From Sphingobacteriia bacterium (GTDB lineage Bacteria > Bacteroidota > Bacteroidia > Chitinophagales > Chitinophagaceae), in NCBI GenBank assembly GCA_947456855.1, contig CANGTR010000013.1, positions 1 through 39,572 on the forward strand: a DNA stretch of 39,572 nt. The letters are read 5' to 3'. This document shows positions 23,763 to 31,687 of the stretch, piece by piece (the stretch's first letter is position 1; every line of letters begins with the position of its first letter). The position numbers and the translations under genes are program-made. The notes beneath the pieces are model-generated. The model searched no databases and had not been told where the DNA came from. It was given only the letters and a program-made list of their open reading frames with translations.

Positions 23763-25211
23763 TTAATGCCCTAGATTCGATTTCACATCATAATCAATAC
23801 CTTGCGCTTTTAAGATAGACTTAGACTTTATAGCATAAAAAGCCATATATGCAAAACAAATCACACCCACGATATAACTATTTTGAATTCCAAGCATATC
23901 ATCTGAAGCAACAACTCCTTGTGCATAGCTAATAAATCCACCACCCATAATCATCATGATTAATAAGCTACTTCCCTGATTGGTGTGTTTGCCCAAGCCT
24001 GCAACGCCTAAAGTAAAAATACATGGCCACAATGTGCTGCAAAATAACCCTACACTTGTAAATGCAAATACACTTACCATGCCCGATGTTAGCATGCCTA
24101 TAACCAATGCAGTTATTCCTAATAATGAAAAAATCAATAGCATTCTTGCAGGACTTCCCTTACTCATGATATCGCCAACAATCATAACAATAATGACCAA
24201 TCCATACACATAAAACATGGTTATATCATGTTGTGCAATAGCGTTTACAATTAAGAATACGGAAAATGCCAAGTAAGGCATTAAAAAATTAAGTATTTTT
24301 TTTGCACCTGCACTTACGTCAAATGCTCCAACAGCACCAGTCCATCTTCCCATCATTAAACTTGCCCAATACAATGAAATAAAGGGTGCGATATTGACGG
24401 TGTCTATGTTTAGATATTGCTTCATGTATTCAGGTAAATTACTGGCAGTAGAAACCTCAACTCCAACATATACAAAAATGGCAATCATACCCAAAACCAG
24501 TTGCGGATAGCTAAAAGGAGATTGGCGATGCAATACTTTTTCTTTGCTTTCAGCTTCTTCGTTGGCAACCTCATCTAAGTTAATTTTATTCGGTACAGAC
24601 GAAAATTTAAAAAATAAAGCAACTAAAATAAATGCAATCCCCAAAATGAGATAAGGTGTTTTTACACTTTCTATACTAGCTTCTGTAGAACCAGATCCTA
24701 CACTTCCAAAAATGGCAAAACTCACAATTAATGGACCAATAGTTGTTCCAAAATTATTAACCCCGCCTGCCATATTTAATCGTTGAGACCCTGTTTTTGG
24801 GTCTCCAATTACAATCGCCAACGGATTGGCTGCAATTTGTTGCAAAGAGAAACCCAACCCAACAATGAATAAGCCAGTAATCATTAAAGTAAATGATGCA
24901 TTGTTGGCTGCTGGATAAAATAAGAGGGTGCCAATTGCAGAAATAATTAATCCTACAACAATACCATTTTTATAACCAATTTTATTCAAAACATCGTTTC
25001 CAATTAATTTAGAGATGCCAAAATAGATCAAGGAACCTACTGTATAAGCAACATAGAAAGCTACTGATACCAACTGGCTCTGTGCTTGGGATAGATTAAA
25101 GGCTTTCTTGAAAACAGGAATCAAGATGTCGTTACTGGCGGCAACAAAACCCCAGAAAAAAAATACGGTAATCAAAGTACCAAATTGTGACCATTTTGTA
25201 GGTTGGCTCAT
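23763..25211 (-). CDS. Sugar:proton symporter of the FucP/GluP type (MFS)
   Basis: The 482-residue protein has about twelve hydrophobic segments with a longer central cytoplasmic loop (about residues 210-235, charged, KINLDEVANEEAESKEKVLHRQ). FFFWGFVAASNDILIPVFKKAF matches the first-helix signature of fucose/glucose-galactose permeases (WGFxxxxNDILIPxxKxxF), and LFIVGLGFSLQQIAANPLAI the helix-5 region. It imports a hexose with a proton or sodium. Downstream ROK kinase suggests an import-and-phosphorylate pair; glgA diverges from it at 25337, 125 bp away, so sugar import may feed glycogen synthesis. Exact sugar unknown. Confidence 0.88.
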   Translation of the reverse strand: MSQPTKWSQFGTLITVFFFWGFVAASNDILIPVFKKAFNLSQAQSQLVSVAFYVAYTVGSLIYFGISKLIGNDVLNKIGYKNGIVVGLIISAIGTLLFYPAANNASFTLMITGLFIVGLGFSLQQIAANPLAIVIGDPKTGSQRLNMAGGVNNFGTTIGPLIVSFAIFGSVGSGSTEASIESVKTPYLILGIAFILVALFFKFSSVPNKINLDEVANEEAESKEKVLHRQSPFSYPQLVLGMIAIFVYVGVEVSTASNLPEYMKQYLNIDTVNIAPFISLYWASLMMGRWTGAVGAFDVSAGAKKILNFLMPYLAFSVFLIVNAIAQHDITMFYVYGLVIIVMIVGDIMSKGSPARMLLIFSLLGITALVIGMLTSGMVSVFAFTSVGLFCSTLWPCIFTLGVAGLGKHTNQGSSLLIMMIMGGGFISYAQGVVASDDMLGIQNSYIVGVICFAYMAFYAIKSKSILKAQGIDYDVKSNLGH

Positions 25212-25336
25212 ATCAATTGTTGATTTTTTTGTAAGTAAAATGTAAAATAGTAATAAATTTAAGACGGAAGAATTTTAATTCAATATTAGTTAGAATCATT
25301 TTAATAACTAACTTGAAAAGGAATAAAATTGGATGA

Positions 25337-26752
25337 ATGGAAATCATACATGTTAGTGCTGAATGTTACCCTGTAGCAAAAGCAGGAGGACTAGGTGATG
25401 TTGTTGGTGCTTTGCCAAAATACCAGTGTAAAGCTGGGGATATTGCCAAAGTGGTAATGCCTATGTATCGAACCAAGTATTTGTACGAAAATGAATGGGA
25501 TGTAGATTTTAAGGGGAGTGCAAATTTAGGAAATTGGTTTTTCGAGTTTACAGTTATTAAGGAACGAATCAATCAATTAGGATTTGATTTATACATGATT
25601 GATATCAACGGTTTACTTGATCGTCAAAAAATTTATGGTTATGCAGACGATACAGAAAGGTTTACCGCTTTTCAAATTGCAGTGGTGAAGTGGATGAGTA
25701 GTTGGGAGCATCGTCCAGATATTATTCATTGTCATGATCATCATACCGCACTCATACCTTTTATGATGCAGTATTGTTATGAATACCAATTGCTAGCAAG
25801 CATTCCAACAGTTGTTACTATTCACAATGCACAATACCAGGGTTGGATGGGCTGGGATAAGGTTAATTATATTCCAAGTTGGGATTTATGGAAAAGAGGT
25901 ATGTTGGATTGGTCTGGGAATATCAATCCTCTAGCATGTGGGATAAAATGTGCTTCAAGAGTAACAACTGTCAGCTCTTCTTATATGGAAGAGTTAAGGG
26001 TTAGTGCCAATGGATTGGAACAATTATTTGAATTTGAAAAAGGCAAATGTGTTGGAATTTTAAATGGTATTGACATTGAAGTTTGGGACCCTTCAAAAGA
26101 TCCTTATCTAGAACATCATTATACTGTAAAAACAGTTACCAAGGGAAAAGCAAAAAATAAACAGGCATTGTGTGAGCAGTTTGGATTAGATCTTACAAAG
26201 CCTTTATTTGTGTTCATTGGTAGGTTGGTTGGAGAAAAAGCAGCAGATATTTTACCTGATGCTATTAAAATGGCCATTCATGCTTCACAGGGTAATGCTT
26301 CATTTCTTATATTGGGAAGTGGAGACACAAGGGTAGAAAGCACATTTCAAAAAATGGTTGGAGAATATCAAGGGGTTTTTAATGCAGTGATTGGGTTTCA
26401 TGAAAAATTGAGTCACAAAATCTATGCAGGTGCAGATTTTTTGCTGATGCCAAGTAGGGTTGAGCCCTGTGGGCTGAATCAAATGTATGCAATGCGCTAT
26501 GGCACTGTACCTGTTGTAAGAAGTACAGGTGGTTTAAAAGATACCGTACTGGATATGGGAGATCTTGGCGGTTTTGGAATTCGTTTTGATCAAGCAACAA
26601 TCCATGATATTAATTATTCAATTGAAAGAGGAGTAGCAGTTTATCAAGATAAAAAGCACATGGAATGGATGCGTAAAAAAATGATGTTGATTGAGCATAG
26701 TTGGGAAGGAACAGTTAATCAATACAAAGATGTTTATTTGAGTATTAAATAA
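25337..26752 (+). CDS. glgA: Glycogen synthase (ADP-glucose)
   Basis: The 471-residue GT5 enzyme elongates alpha-1,4-glucan from ADP-glucose. KAGGLGDVVGALPKY is at 15-29, with Lys15 at the position of E. coli Lys15. HCHDHHTALIP, HNAQYQGWM and NGIDIEVWDPSKDP follow, then the C-terminal donor-binding segment FIGRLVGEKAADIL, MPSRVEPCGLNQMYAMRYG and RSTGGLKDTV. Length is normal. Upstream is the divergent permease gene (125-bp gap, with TAAAATTG at 25324 as a weak -7 box). glgC follows after 42 bp. Compare the degenerate relative at 1463. Confidence 0.97.
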   Translation: MEIIHVSAECYPVAKAGGLGDVVGALPKYQCKAGDIAKVVMPMYRTKYLYENEWDVDFKGSANLGNWFFEFTVIKERINQLGFDLYMIDINGLLDRQKIYGYADDTERFTAFQIAVVKWMSSWEHRPDIIHCHDHHTALIPFMMQYCYEYQLLASIPTVVTIHNAQYQGWMGWDKVNYIPSWDLWKRGMLDWSGNINPLACGIKCASRVTTVSSSYMEELRVSANGLEQLFEFEKGKCVGILNGIDIEVWDPSKDPYLEHHYTVKTVTKGKAKNKQALCEQFGLDLTKPLFVFIGRLVGEKAADILPDAIKMAIHASQGNASFLILGSGDTRVESTFQKMVGEYQGVFNAVIGFHEKLSHKIYAGADFLLMPSRVEPCGLNQMYAMRYGTVPVVRSTGGLKDTVLDMGDLGGFGIRFDQATIHDINYSIERGVAVYQDKKHMEWMRKKMMLIEHSWEGTVNQYKDVYLSIK

Positions 26753-26794
26753 TAATTGATTAATAATGAATTTGCATTATTCTAAATTGTATAT

Positions 26795-28081
26795 ATGAGA
26801 AAATCTATTTCTAATTCAGTATTGGCCGTTATTTTAGGCGGTGGGGCTGGTTCAAGGTTATTCCCTTTAACACTTAGCAGGTCTAAGCCAGCAGTTCCTA
26901 TTGCTGGTAAGTACAGATTGGTAGATATACCCATTAGCAACTGTATCAATAGTAATATTAACCGAATGTTTGTGTTAACCCAGTTTAATTCTGCATCATT
27001 AAACAAGCACATCAAAAACACCTATCATTTTAGTGCTTTTAGTTCTGGATTTGTGGATATTTTAGCTGCAGAGCAAACACCTGATAACGCAGGTTGGTTT
27101 CAAGGTACTGCTGATGCAGTTCGGCAATCATTAAGGCATATTTCAAGGATGGAATTTGATCACATCTTAATTTTAAGCGGAGATCAATTGTATCAAATGG
27201 ATTTCAGCATGATGCTAGAAAACCACATTCATAAAAAGGCAGCTATTTCTATAGCTACCATTCCTGTAGATTCGAGAGATGCACCTGAGTTTGGTATTTT
27301 AAAAACCAATGCAGACGATACCATCGCTTCATTTATAGAAAAGCCAAGTAAAGATATTTTAGCTGATTGGGCCAGTGACACCGGACCTGAAATGAAAAAG
27401 CTTGGCAGAAATTATTTGGCATCAATGGGTATTTATATATTCAATAAACAAGTATTGTATAAGTTATTGAACGAAACATATCCTGCAGCTACCGATTTTG
27501 GAAAAGAAATAATGCCCAATTCAATAGCAAATTACAATGTGGCAAGTTTTCAATACGATGGATATTGGACAGATATAGGGAATATATCGTCTTTTTACGA
27601 GGCCAATTTAGCCCTTACACAAGAAGTGCCTTTGTTCAATTTATTCGACAACGAGAAAACAGTATATACCCGTGCAAGGATGTTGCCTCCAGCAAAAATA
27701 AGCGGCTCCACTTTGGAGAGAACCATTATTGCAGAAGGATCTATCATCAATGCAAGTAGAATAGAACAAAGTGTGGTGGGGATAAGGTCGAGAGTTGGTT
27801 ATGGAACAACAATTGTTTCTACTTATATTATGGGCAACGATTACTATGAAACTATAGAAGAAATGAGCATGAATATAGAAAAAGGCCTGCCAAGAATTGG
27901 AATTGGCGAACGTTGCTATATTAAAAATGCAATTATCGATAAGAACTGTAGAATTGGAAATGATGTAAGAATTAATGGAGGAGCGCATTTGGTTAATACC
28001 GATCATCCATTGTATTCTGTGAAAGATGGAATAGTTGTTGTAAAGAAGATGGCCATATTGCCAGATGGATTTGTGATTTAA
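26795..28081 (+). CDS. glgC: Glucose-1-phosphate adenylyltransferase
   Basis: GlgC makes ADP-glucose from glucose 1-phosphate and ATP, the committed step of glycogen synthesis. The 428-residue protein has VILGGGAGSRLFPLTLSRSK near the N-terminus (nucleotide binding), GTADAVRQSL, LILSGDQLYQMDF, FIEKPSKDI (sugar-phosphate Lys) and YWTDIGNISSFYEANL, then a left-handed beta-helix region (IINASRIEQSVVGIRSRVG, GNDVRINGG). Allosteric control by pathway intermediates is known for the family but not deducible here. A TGAATTTGC box, one base off consensus, lies 19 bp before the ATG (26767-26775). It is cotranscribed or nearly so with glgA. Confidence 0.97.
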   Translation: MRKSISNSVLAVILGGGAGSRLFPLTLSRSKPAVPIAGKYRLVDIPISNCINSNINRMFVLTQFNSASLNKHIKNTYHFSAFSSGFVDILAAEQTPDNAGWFQGTADAVRQSLRHISRMEFDHILILSGDQLYQMDFSMMLENHIHKKAAISIATIPVDSRDAPEFGILKTNADDTIASFIEKPSKDILADWASDTGPEMKKLGRNYLASMGIYIFNKQVLYKLLNETYPAATDFGKEIMPNSIANYNVASFQYDGYWTDIGNISSFYEANLALTQEVPLFNLFDNEKTVYTRARMLPPAKISGSTLERTIIAEGSIINASRIEQSVVGIRSRVGYGTTIVSTYIMGNDYYETIEEMSMNIEKGLPRIGIGERCYIKNAIIDKNCRIGNDVRINGGAHLVNTDHPLYSVKDGIVVVKKMAILPDGFVI

Positions 28082-28114
28082 TCACGATAGTAAATGCATT
28101 ACTAAATAAATGTT

Positions 28115-30229
28115 ATGAAACAGCTTTTGAATAATGGGCTTTTGTATTTTTCTTTATTTTTTTCAACTGGATTGTTTGCTCAAGATCTAGGGTTCAGCAA
28201 TTATAAAAAATATTTATTTCCAACAGAATTAACCAGTGCTTCAACAGGCGGAAAAATCGCATGGGCAATTGATTCGGCTGGGAGAAGAAATGTTTATGTG
28301 GCAGAAGCGCCCAATTTTTTGCCAAGAAAATTAACCAATTTTATTGAGGATGATGGTCAAGAAATTACCAGTTTATCAATCTCTGCAGATGGCAATTGGG
28401 TTGTATTTGTTAGGGGAGGAGAGCACAGTGGAAATTGGGAATCCGGTTCGCCAGTTAATCCAACTTTTGAGTTATCTGCCTATAAAGTACAAATAATTGC
28501 TGTTCCTTTTGAAGGTGGAAAATTGATTCATATTTCAGAAGGCGATATGCCCATTATTTCACCCGATAGCAAACAAGTAGCTTTTATAAAAAATGGTCAG
28601 GCCTGGTTAGCATCCATTAATAATCAATCAGCGGCAAAAAATTTATTTACAACCAGAGGAAATGTTGGTTCTTTAGAATGGTCGCCAAGTGGTGGACAAT
28701 TGTTATTTGTAGCCAACAGACAAGATCATTCAATTATTGGTATCTATTCCAGTGGTCTACAAAAATTGCAATGGGTAGCGCCTTCATTTAATAAAGATCA
28801 ATCTCCGCATTGGTCTCCGGATGGGCATTCAATTGTTTTTATACGAACTCCTGGAACTGGCGGAGCACCAGATTCTATATTAAGTAGAAAACACAGTCCT
28901 TGGTCTATCCATACTGTTGAAATTACAACAGGAAAAAATTTACAGTTATGGAAAGCCCCAACTACTTTAAGGGGTTCATATCCTACAACGCATGGAGGAA
29001 CCAATTTGTATTGGGCAGCAAATAATCAGATTGTTTTCATGTCTTATGAAGATGGTTGGCCTCATTTGTATGCTATTGCAGCTTCAGGCGGCAAACCAGT
29101 TTTATTAACACCTGGAAATTATATGGTGGAACATGTTCAAATAAGTGCAGATAAACATTGGCTAACATTCAGTGCAAATACAGGTTCCGATAATCAAGAT
29201 ATAGAACGCCGACATGTAGCAAGGGTTGCAGTGGATAAATCAGGCATAGAATTGCTAACGCCAGGCACTGGTTTAGAATGGACACCAGTATTTACAGGCG
29301 ACGGAAAAACTTTGGCATTTTTTTCTGCAACTCCACAAAGACCACCCATTCCTGCAATCATCGATTTAACTAGAACAGATCGAACTCCCCAATTAATTGG
29401 TCAATCCTTGATTCATCCTGAATTGCCTCAATCTCAATTTGTAATTCCCAAGCAAGTTGTTTTTGCCGCTTCGGATGGTGTTAAAGTGCATGCGGATTTA
29501 TTCGAAGCGCCAGGTGCTGGAAGAAAGCCAACTATTGTTTATGTTCATGGGGGGCCTCCACGCCAGATGCTATTGGGTTGGCATTATTCCGATTATTATT
29601 CCAATGCCTATTCTTCCAATCAATACTTAGTAAGTAAAGGGTTTAATGTTTTGGTGGTCAATTATCGGTTGGGAATTGGGTATGGATTCGATTATCATAA
29701 ACCAGCAAATGCCGGTGCTGCCGGAGCTGCTGAGTATTTAGATATTAAAGCAGCTGGAGAATGGTTAAAACAACAAGCTTTTGTAGATCCTTCTAAAATT
29801 GGTATTTATGGGGGTTCTTATGGTGGGTATCTTACTGCTTTAGCCTTGGCTAGAGATTCTAAATTGTTTGTTGCAGGCGTAGATATTCATGGTGTACATG
29901 ATTTTACAGTGAATCTTTTGGCAGGTAACTTAAATGACAAATATGAAAAAGCCCCTGATTTAGAAAAAGCAATCAAAACAGCTTGGCAATCTTCCCCAGT
30001 GGCTTCAATTTCTACTTGGAAATCCCCTGTTTTGATTATCCATGCCGATGACGATCGAAATGTGCGTTTTAATCAAAGTGTAGATCTTATTAAAAGACTT
30101 GAGAAAAAAACGGTATCTTATGAAACACTAATGATTGTAGATGATACCCATCATTGGATGAAACATTCCAATGCCGAATTGGTATACCAAGCTGTTGCTG
30201 ATTATTTTATAAAAGCATTTAAAAAATAG
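28115..30229 (+). CDS. Secreted S9-family prolyl oligopeptidase-like peptidase
   Basis: The 704-residue protein starts with a signal peptide (LLYFSLFFSTGLFAQ), followed by a beta-propeller of WD40-like PD40 repeats (ISADGNWVVFVRGG, ISPDSKQVAFIKNG, WSPSGGQLLFVANR, WSPDGHSIVFIR) and a C-terminal alpha/beta-hydrolase domain. The triad fits Ser568 in YGGSYGGYL, Asp647 in HADDDRNV and His679/680 in DDTHHWM, and TIVYVHGGPP is the oxyanion strand. It resembles acylaminoacyl-peptidase/DPP-like enzymes that release di- or oligopeptides in the periplasm. It lies between glgC (33 bp) and a Crp/Fnr gene (34 bp), with no obvious link to glycogen. Confidence 0.88.
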   Translation: MKQLLNNGLLYFSLFFSTGLFAQDLGFSNYKKYLFPTELTSASTGGKIAWAIDSAGRRNVYVAEAPNFLPRKLTNFIEDDGQEITSLSISADGNWVVFVRGGEHSGNWESGSPVNPTFELSAYKVQIIAVPFEGGKLIHISEGDMPIISPDSKQVAFIKNGQAWLASINNQSAAKNLFTTRGNVGSLEWSPSGGQLLFVANRQDHSIIGIYSSGLQKLQWVAPSFNKDQSPHWSPDGHSIVFIRTPGTGGAPDSILSRKHSPWSIHTVEITTGKNLQLWKAPTTLRGSYPTTHGGTNLYWAANNQIVFMSYEDGWPHLYAIAASGGKPVLLTPGNYMVEHVQISADKHWLTFSANTGSDNQDIERRHVARVAVDKSGIELLTPGTGLEWTPVFTGDGKTLAFFSATPQRPPIPAIIDLTRTDRTPQLIGQSLIHPELPQSQFVIPKQVVFAASDGVKVHADLFEAPGAGRKPTIVYVHGGPPRQMLLGWHYSDYYSNAYSSNQYLVSKGFNVLVVNYRLGIGYGFDYHKPANAGAAGAAEYLDIKAAGEWLKQQAFVDPSKIGIYGGSYGGYLTALALARDSKLFVAGVDIHGVHDFTVNLLAGNLNDKYEKAPDLEKAIKTAWQSSPVASISTWKSPVLIIHADDDRNVRFNQSVDLIKRLEKKTVSYETLMIVDDTHHWMKHSNAELVYQAVADYFIKAFKK

Positions 30230-30263
30230 ATTTTATTGTTTCATTGACCATAATTCCATTTAA

Positions 30264-30977
30264 ATGAAAAAGCCTGCTCAATTTGAAACTGGATGCCTGC
30301 ATTGTAAGGTAAGAATGCACTCTGTTTTTAATGTATTAGAAGTTGATCAGTTGAATGAAATGTTCATGTACAAGTCTTGTAGCACGTATAAAAAAGGTCA
30401 ATACATTTTTGCAGAGAATGGTTTGCCAGCTGGTTTGTTCTGTATAAATAATGGTAAAATTAAAATTAGCAAAACAGGTTTTGATGGCAAAGAACAGATT
30501 ATCAGGTTGGCAAAATCTGGTGATATTGTGGGATATCGTGCTTTAATTGCTAATGAAAGGTATGCATCTTCGGCTGTTACTTTAGAAGATGCATCAATCT
30601 GTATTATCGATAAAGCTTACTTTTTTAAGTCTTTAGAAACCAATCCAAAGCTTTTATTTGAAGTAGTTAAAAAAATGAGTAGAGATTTAAAAGAAGCAGA
30701 AGATCATATAGTTTCTTTATCACAGAAGAATGTTAGAGAACGTATGGCAGAAGCATTGTTGTTTTTAAAAGCTACTTATGGGTATGAAGAAGATAATAAA
30801 ACCATCAATGTTAGCCTCACCAGGGAGGAGATTGCCGATTACGTAGGAACTTCTACAGAAAGTTGTATCAGGTTATTATCGGAATTTAATCAAGACAAAA
30901 TGATTGCGCTAAAGGGTAAAAAAATAAGTATTATCAACCTGCCAATACTTATACAAACTGCCAATATAGAAGATTAG
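30264..30977 (+). CDS. Crp/Fnr-family transcriptional regulator
   Basis: The 237-residue protein has an N-terminal cyclic-nucleotide-binding-fold sensor (YKKGQYIFAENGLPAGLFCINNGKIKI, RLAKSGDIVGYRAL), a long dimerisation helix (about 130-155) and a C-terminal winged helix with VSLTREEIADYVGTSTESCIRLLSEF. The recognition helix TSTESCIRLLSE has the Glu/Arg pattern of FNR-type readers of TTGAT-N4-ATCAA sites. Near the N-terminus CLHCK gives a CxxC pair (Cys11, Cys14), with another Cys at about 39; a Fe-S or metal/redox sensor role as in Fnr is possible but not established. A TGAT-N4-ATCA palindrome lies 11 bp after this gene, before the next. Confidence 0.88.
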   Translation: MKKPAQFETGCLHCKVRMHSVFNVLEVDQLNEMFMYKSCSTYKKGQYIFAENGLPAGLFCINNGKIKISKTGFDGKEQIIRLAKSGDIVGYRALIANERYASSAVTLEDASICIIDKAYFFKSLETNPKLLFEVVKKMSRDLKEAEDHIVSLSQKNVRERMAEALLFLKATYGYEEDNKTINVSLTREEIADYVGTSTESCIRLLSEFNQDKMIALKGKKISIINLPILIQTANIED

Positions 30978-30987
30978 TAGTTTGAAC

Positions 30988-31001
30988 ATGATAAATATCA
31001 T
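30988..31001. promoter_or_regulatory. Putative Fnr/Crp-family operator
   Basis: ATGATAAATATCAT has 6-bp inverted arms (ATGATA/TATCAT) around AA. It contains TGAT-N4-ATCA, eight of ten positions of the FNR consensus TTGAT-N4-ATCAA. It lies between the Crp/Fnr gene and the hemerythrin-like gene. A short AT-rich palindrome can arise by chance, so this rests mainly on context. Confidence 0.45.
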
Positions 31002-31072
31002 TTTTTGTCTTAGTGATGCTCATATTTTACAAGAGTGATTTAAGGCAGTTTTGTGTAGTAAATTACTGCATA

Positions 31073-31600
31073 ATGTCCAAGGATGCCGATCACACAGAAG
31101 TAATCATCAATCATTTATTAACGGAGGTTTATCCAGTATTGGATTGTAAGATTGATAATGCAATTCAATGCTCAAAATTAGCACATAGTAAAGTGCCCGA
31201 AAAGCATTTGGTGAATGATTTATTGATTAAACTAAAGAACGAATTTCATTCTTTAATCACCTATGAGCAGAAGTTGGTATTTCCTTCGGTGCTAAAAGTA
31301 TTTAATGCCAAGAAAGAGCAATTAACACTTCCCAATTTGGCTGATTTACTGCAGCTTACCAGAAAAAAAGAAGAGAAAATAAATCATTATGTTTTAAAAA
31401 TTGCTCTTTTGATTTCCAGTCATTTATGGAAAACCCAAAAGCAAGAAGACTTGGTGAATGCATTTACAGGAAGTTTTGCCACGGAGAAAAATATTTGGAA
31501 TAAGCTGATACAAGATAAAATAGCCACTTATGCATGCTTTAAGAAGCATAATTTTAAAAACGTTCCATTAGTTTGGTTATGCTGTTGGTTTCTGACTTAG
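31073..31600 (+). CDS. Hemerythrin/RIC-like protein (iron-sulfur repair or NO-response family), tentative
   Basis: The ATG at 31073 gives 175 residues starting MSKDADHTEVIINHLLTEVY; an in-frame ATG at 31013 adds 20 residues without a family pattern. HLLTEVYPVLDCKIDNAIQC and NEFHSLITYEQKLVFPSVLKVF are reminiscent of RIC/YtfE hemerythrin-like domains (H...ELP...L and HxxxEExxLFP). The fit is imperfect: the His in FHSL is displaced by two residues from the expected position relative to EQKLVFP, so iron ligands may be altered. RIC proteins repair Fe-S clusters after nitric-oxide damage and are often FNR/NsrR-regulated; the nearby palindrome and Crp/Fnr gene fit this. A di-iron role is not shown by the sequence. 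Confidence 0.5.
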   Translation: MSKDADHTEVIINHLLTEVYPVLDCKIDNAIQCSKLAHSKVPEKHLVNDLLIKLKNEFHSLITYEQKLVFPSVLKVFNAKKEQLTLPNLADLLQLTRKKEEKINHYVLKIALLISSHLWKTQKQEDLVNAFTGSFATEKNIWNKLIQDKIATYACFKKHNFKNVPLVWLCCWFLT

Positions 31601-31603
31601 GAT

Positions 31604-31628
31604 GGTGAATTTTGTTGTAAATTTCACC
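31604..31628 (+). terminator. Hairpin after the hemerythrin-like gene (weak terminator)
   Basis: GGTGAATTT (31604-31612) pairs with AAATTTCACC (31619-31628) with a one-base bulge, starting 4 bp after the stop codon. There is no T-run, so termination would be weak or the hairpin may protect the 3' end. The 59 bp to glgB hold nothing clear. Confidence 0.4.
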
Positions 31629-31687
31629 AAATATTCAATTTAACTAAATAATTAGTTGTAGCATTTCGTTAAATCTCAATCAAATAC

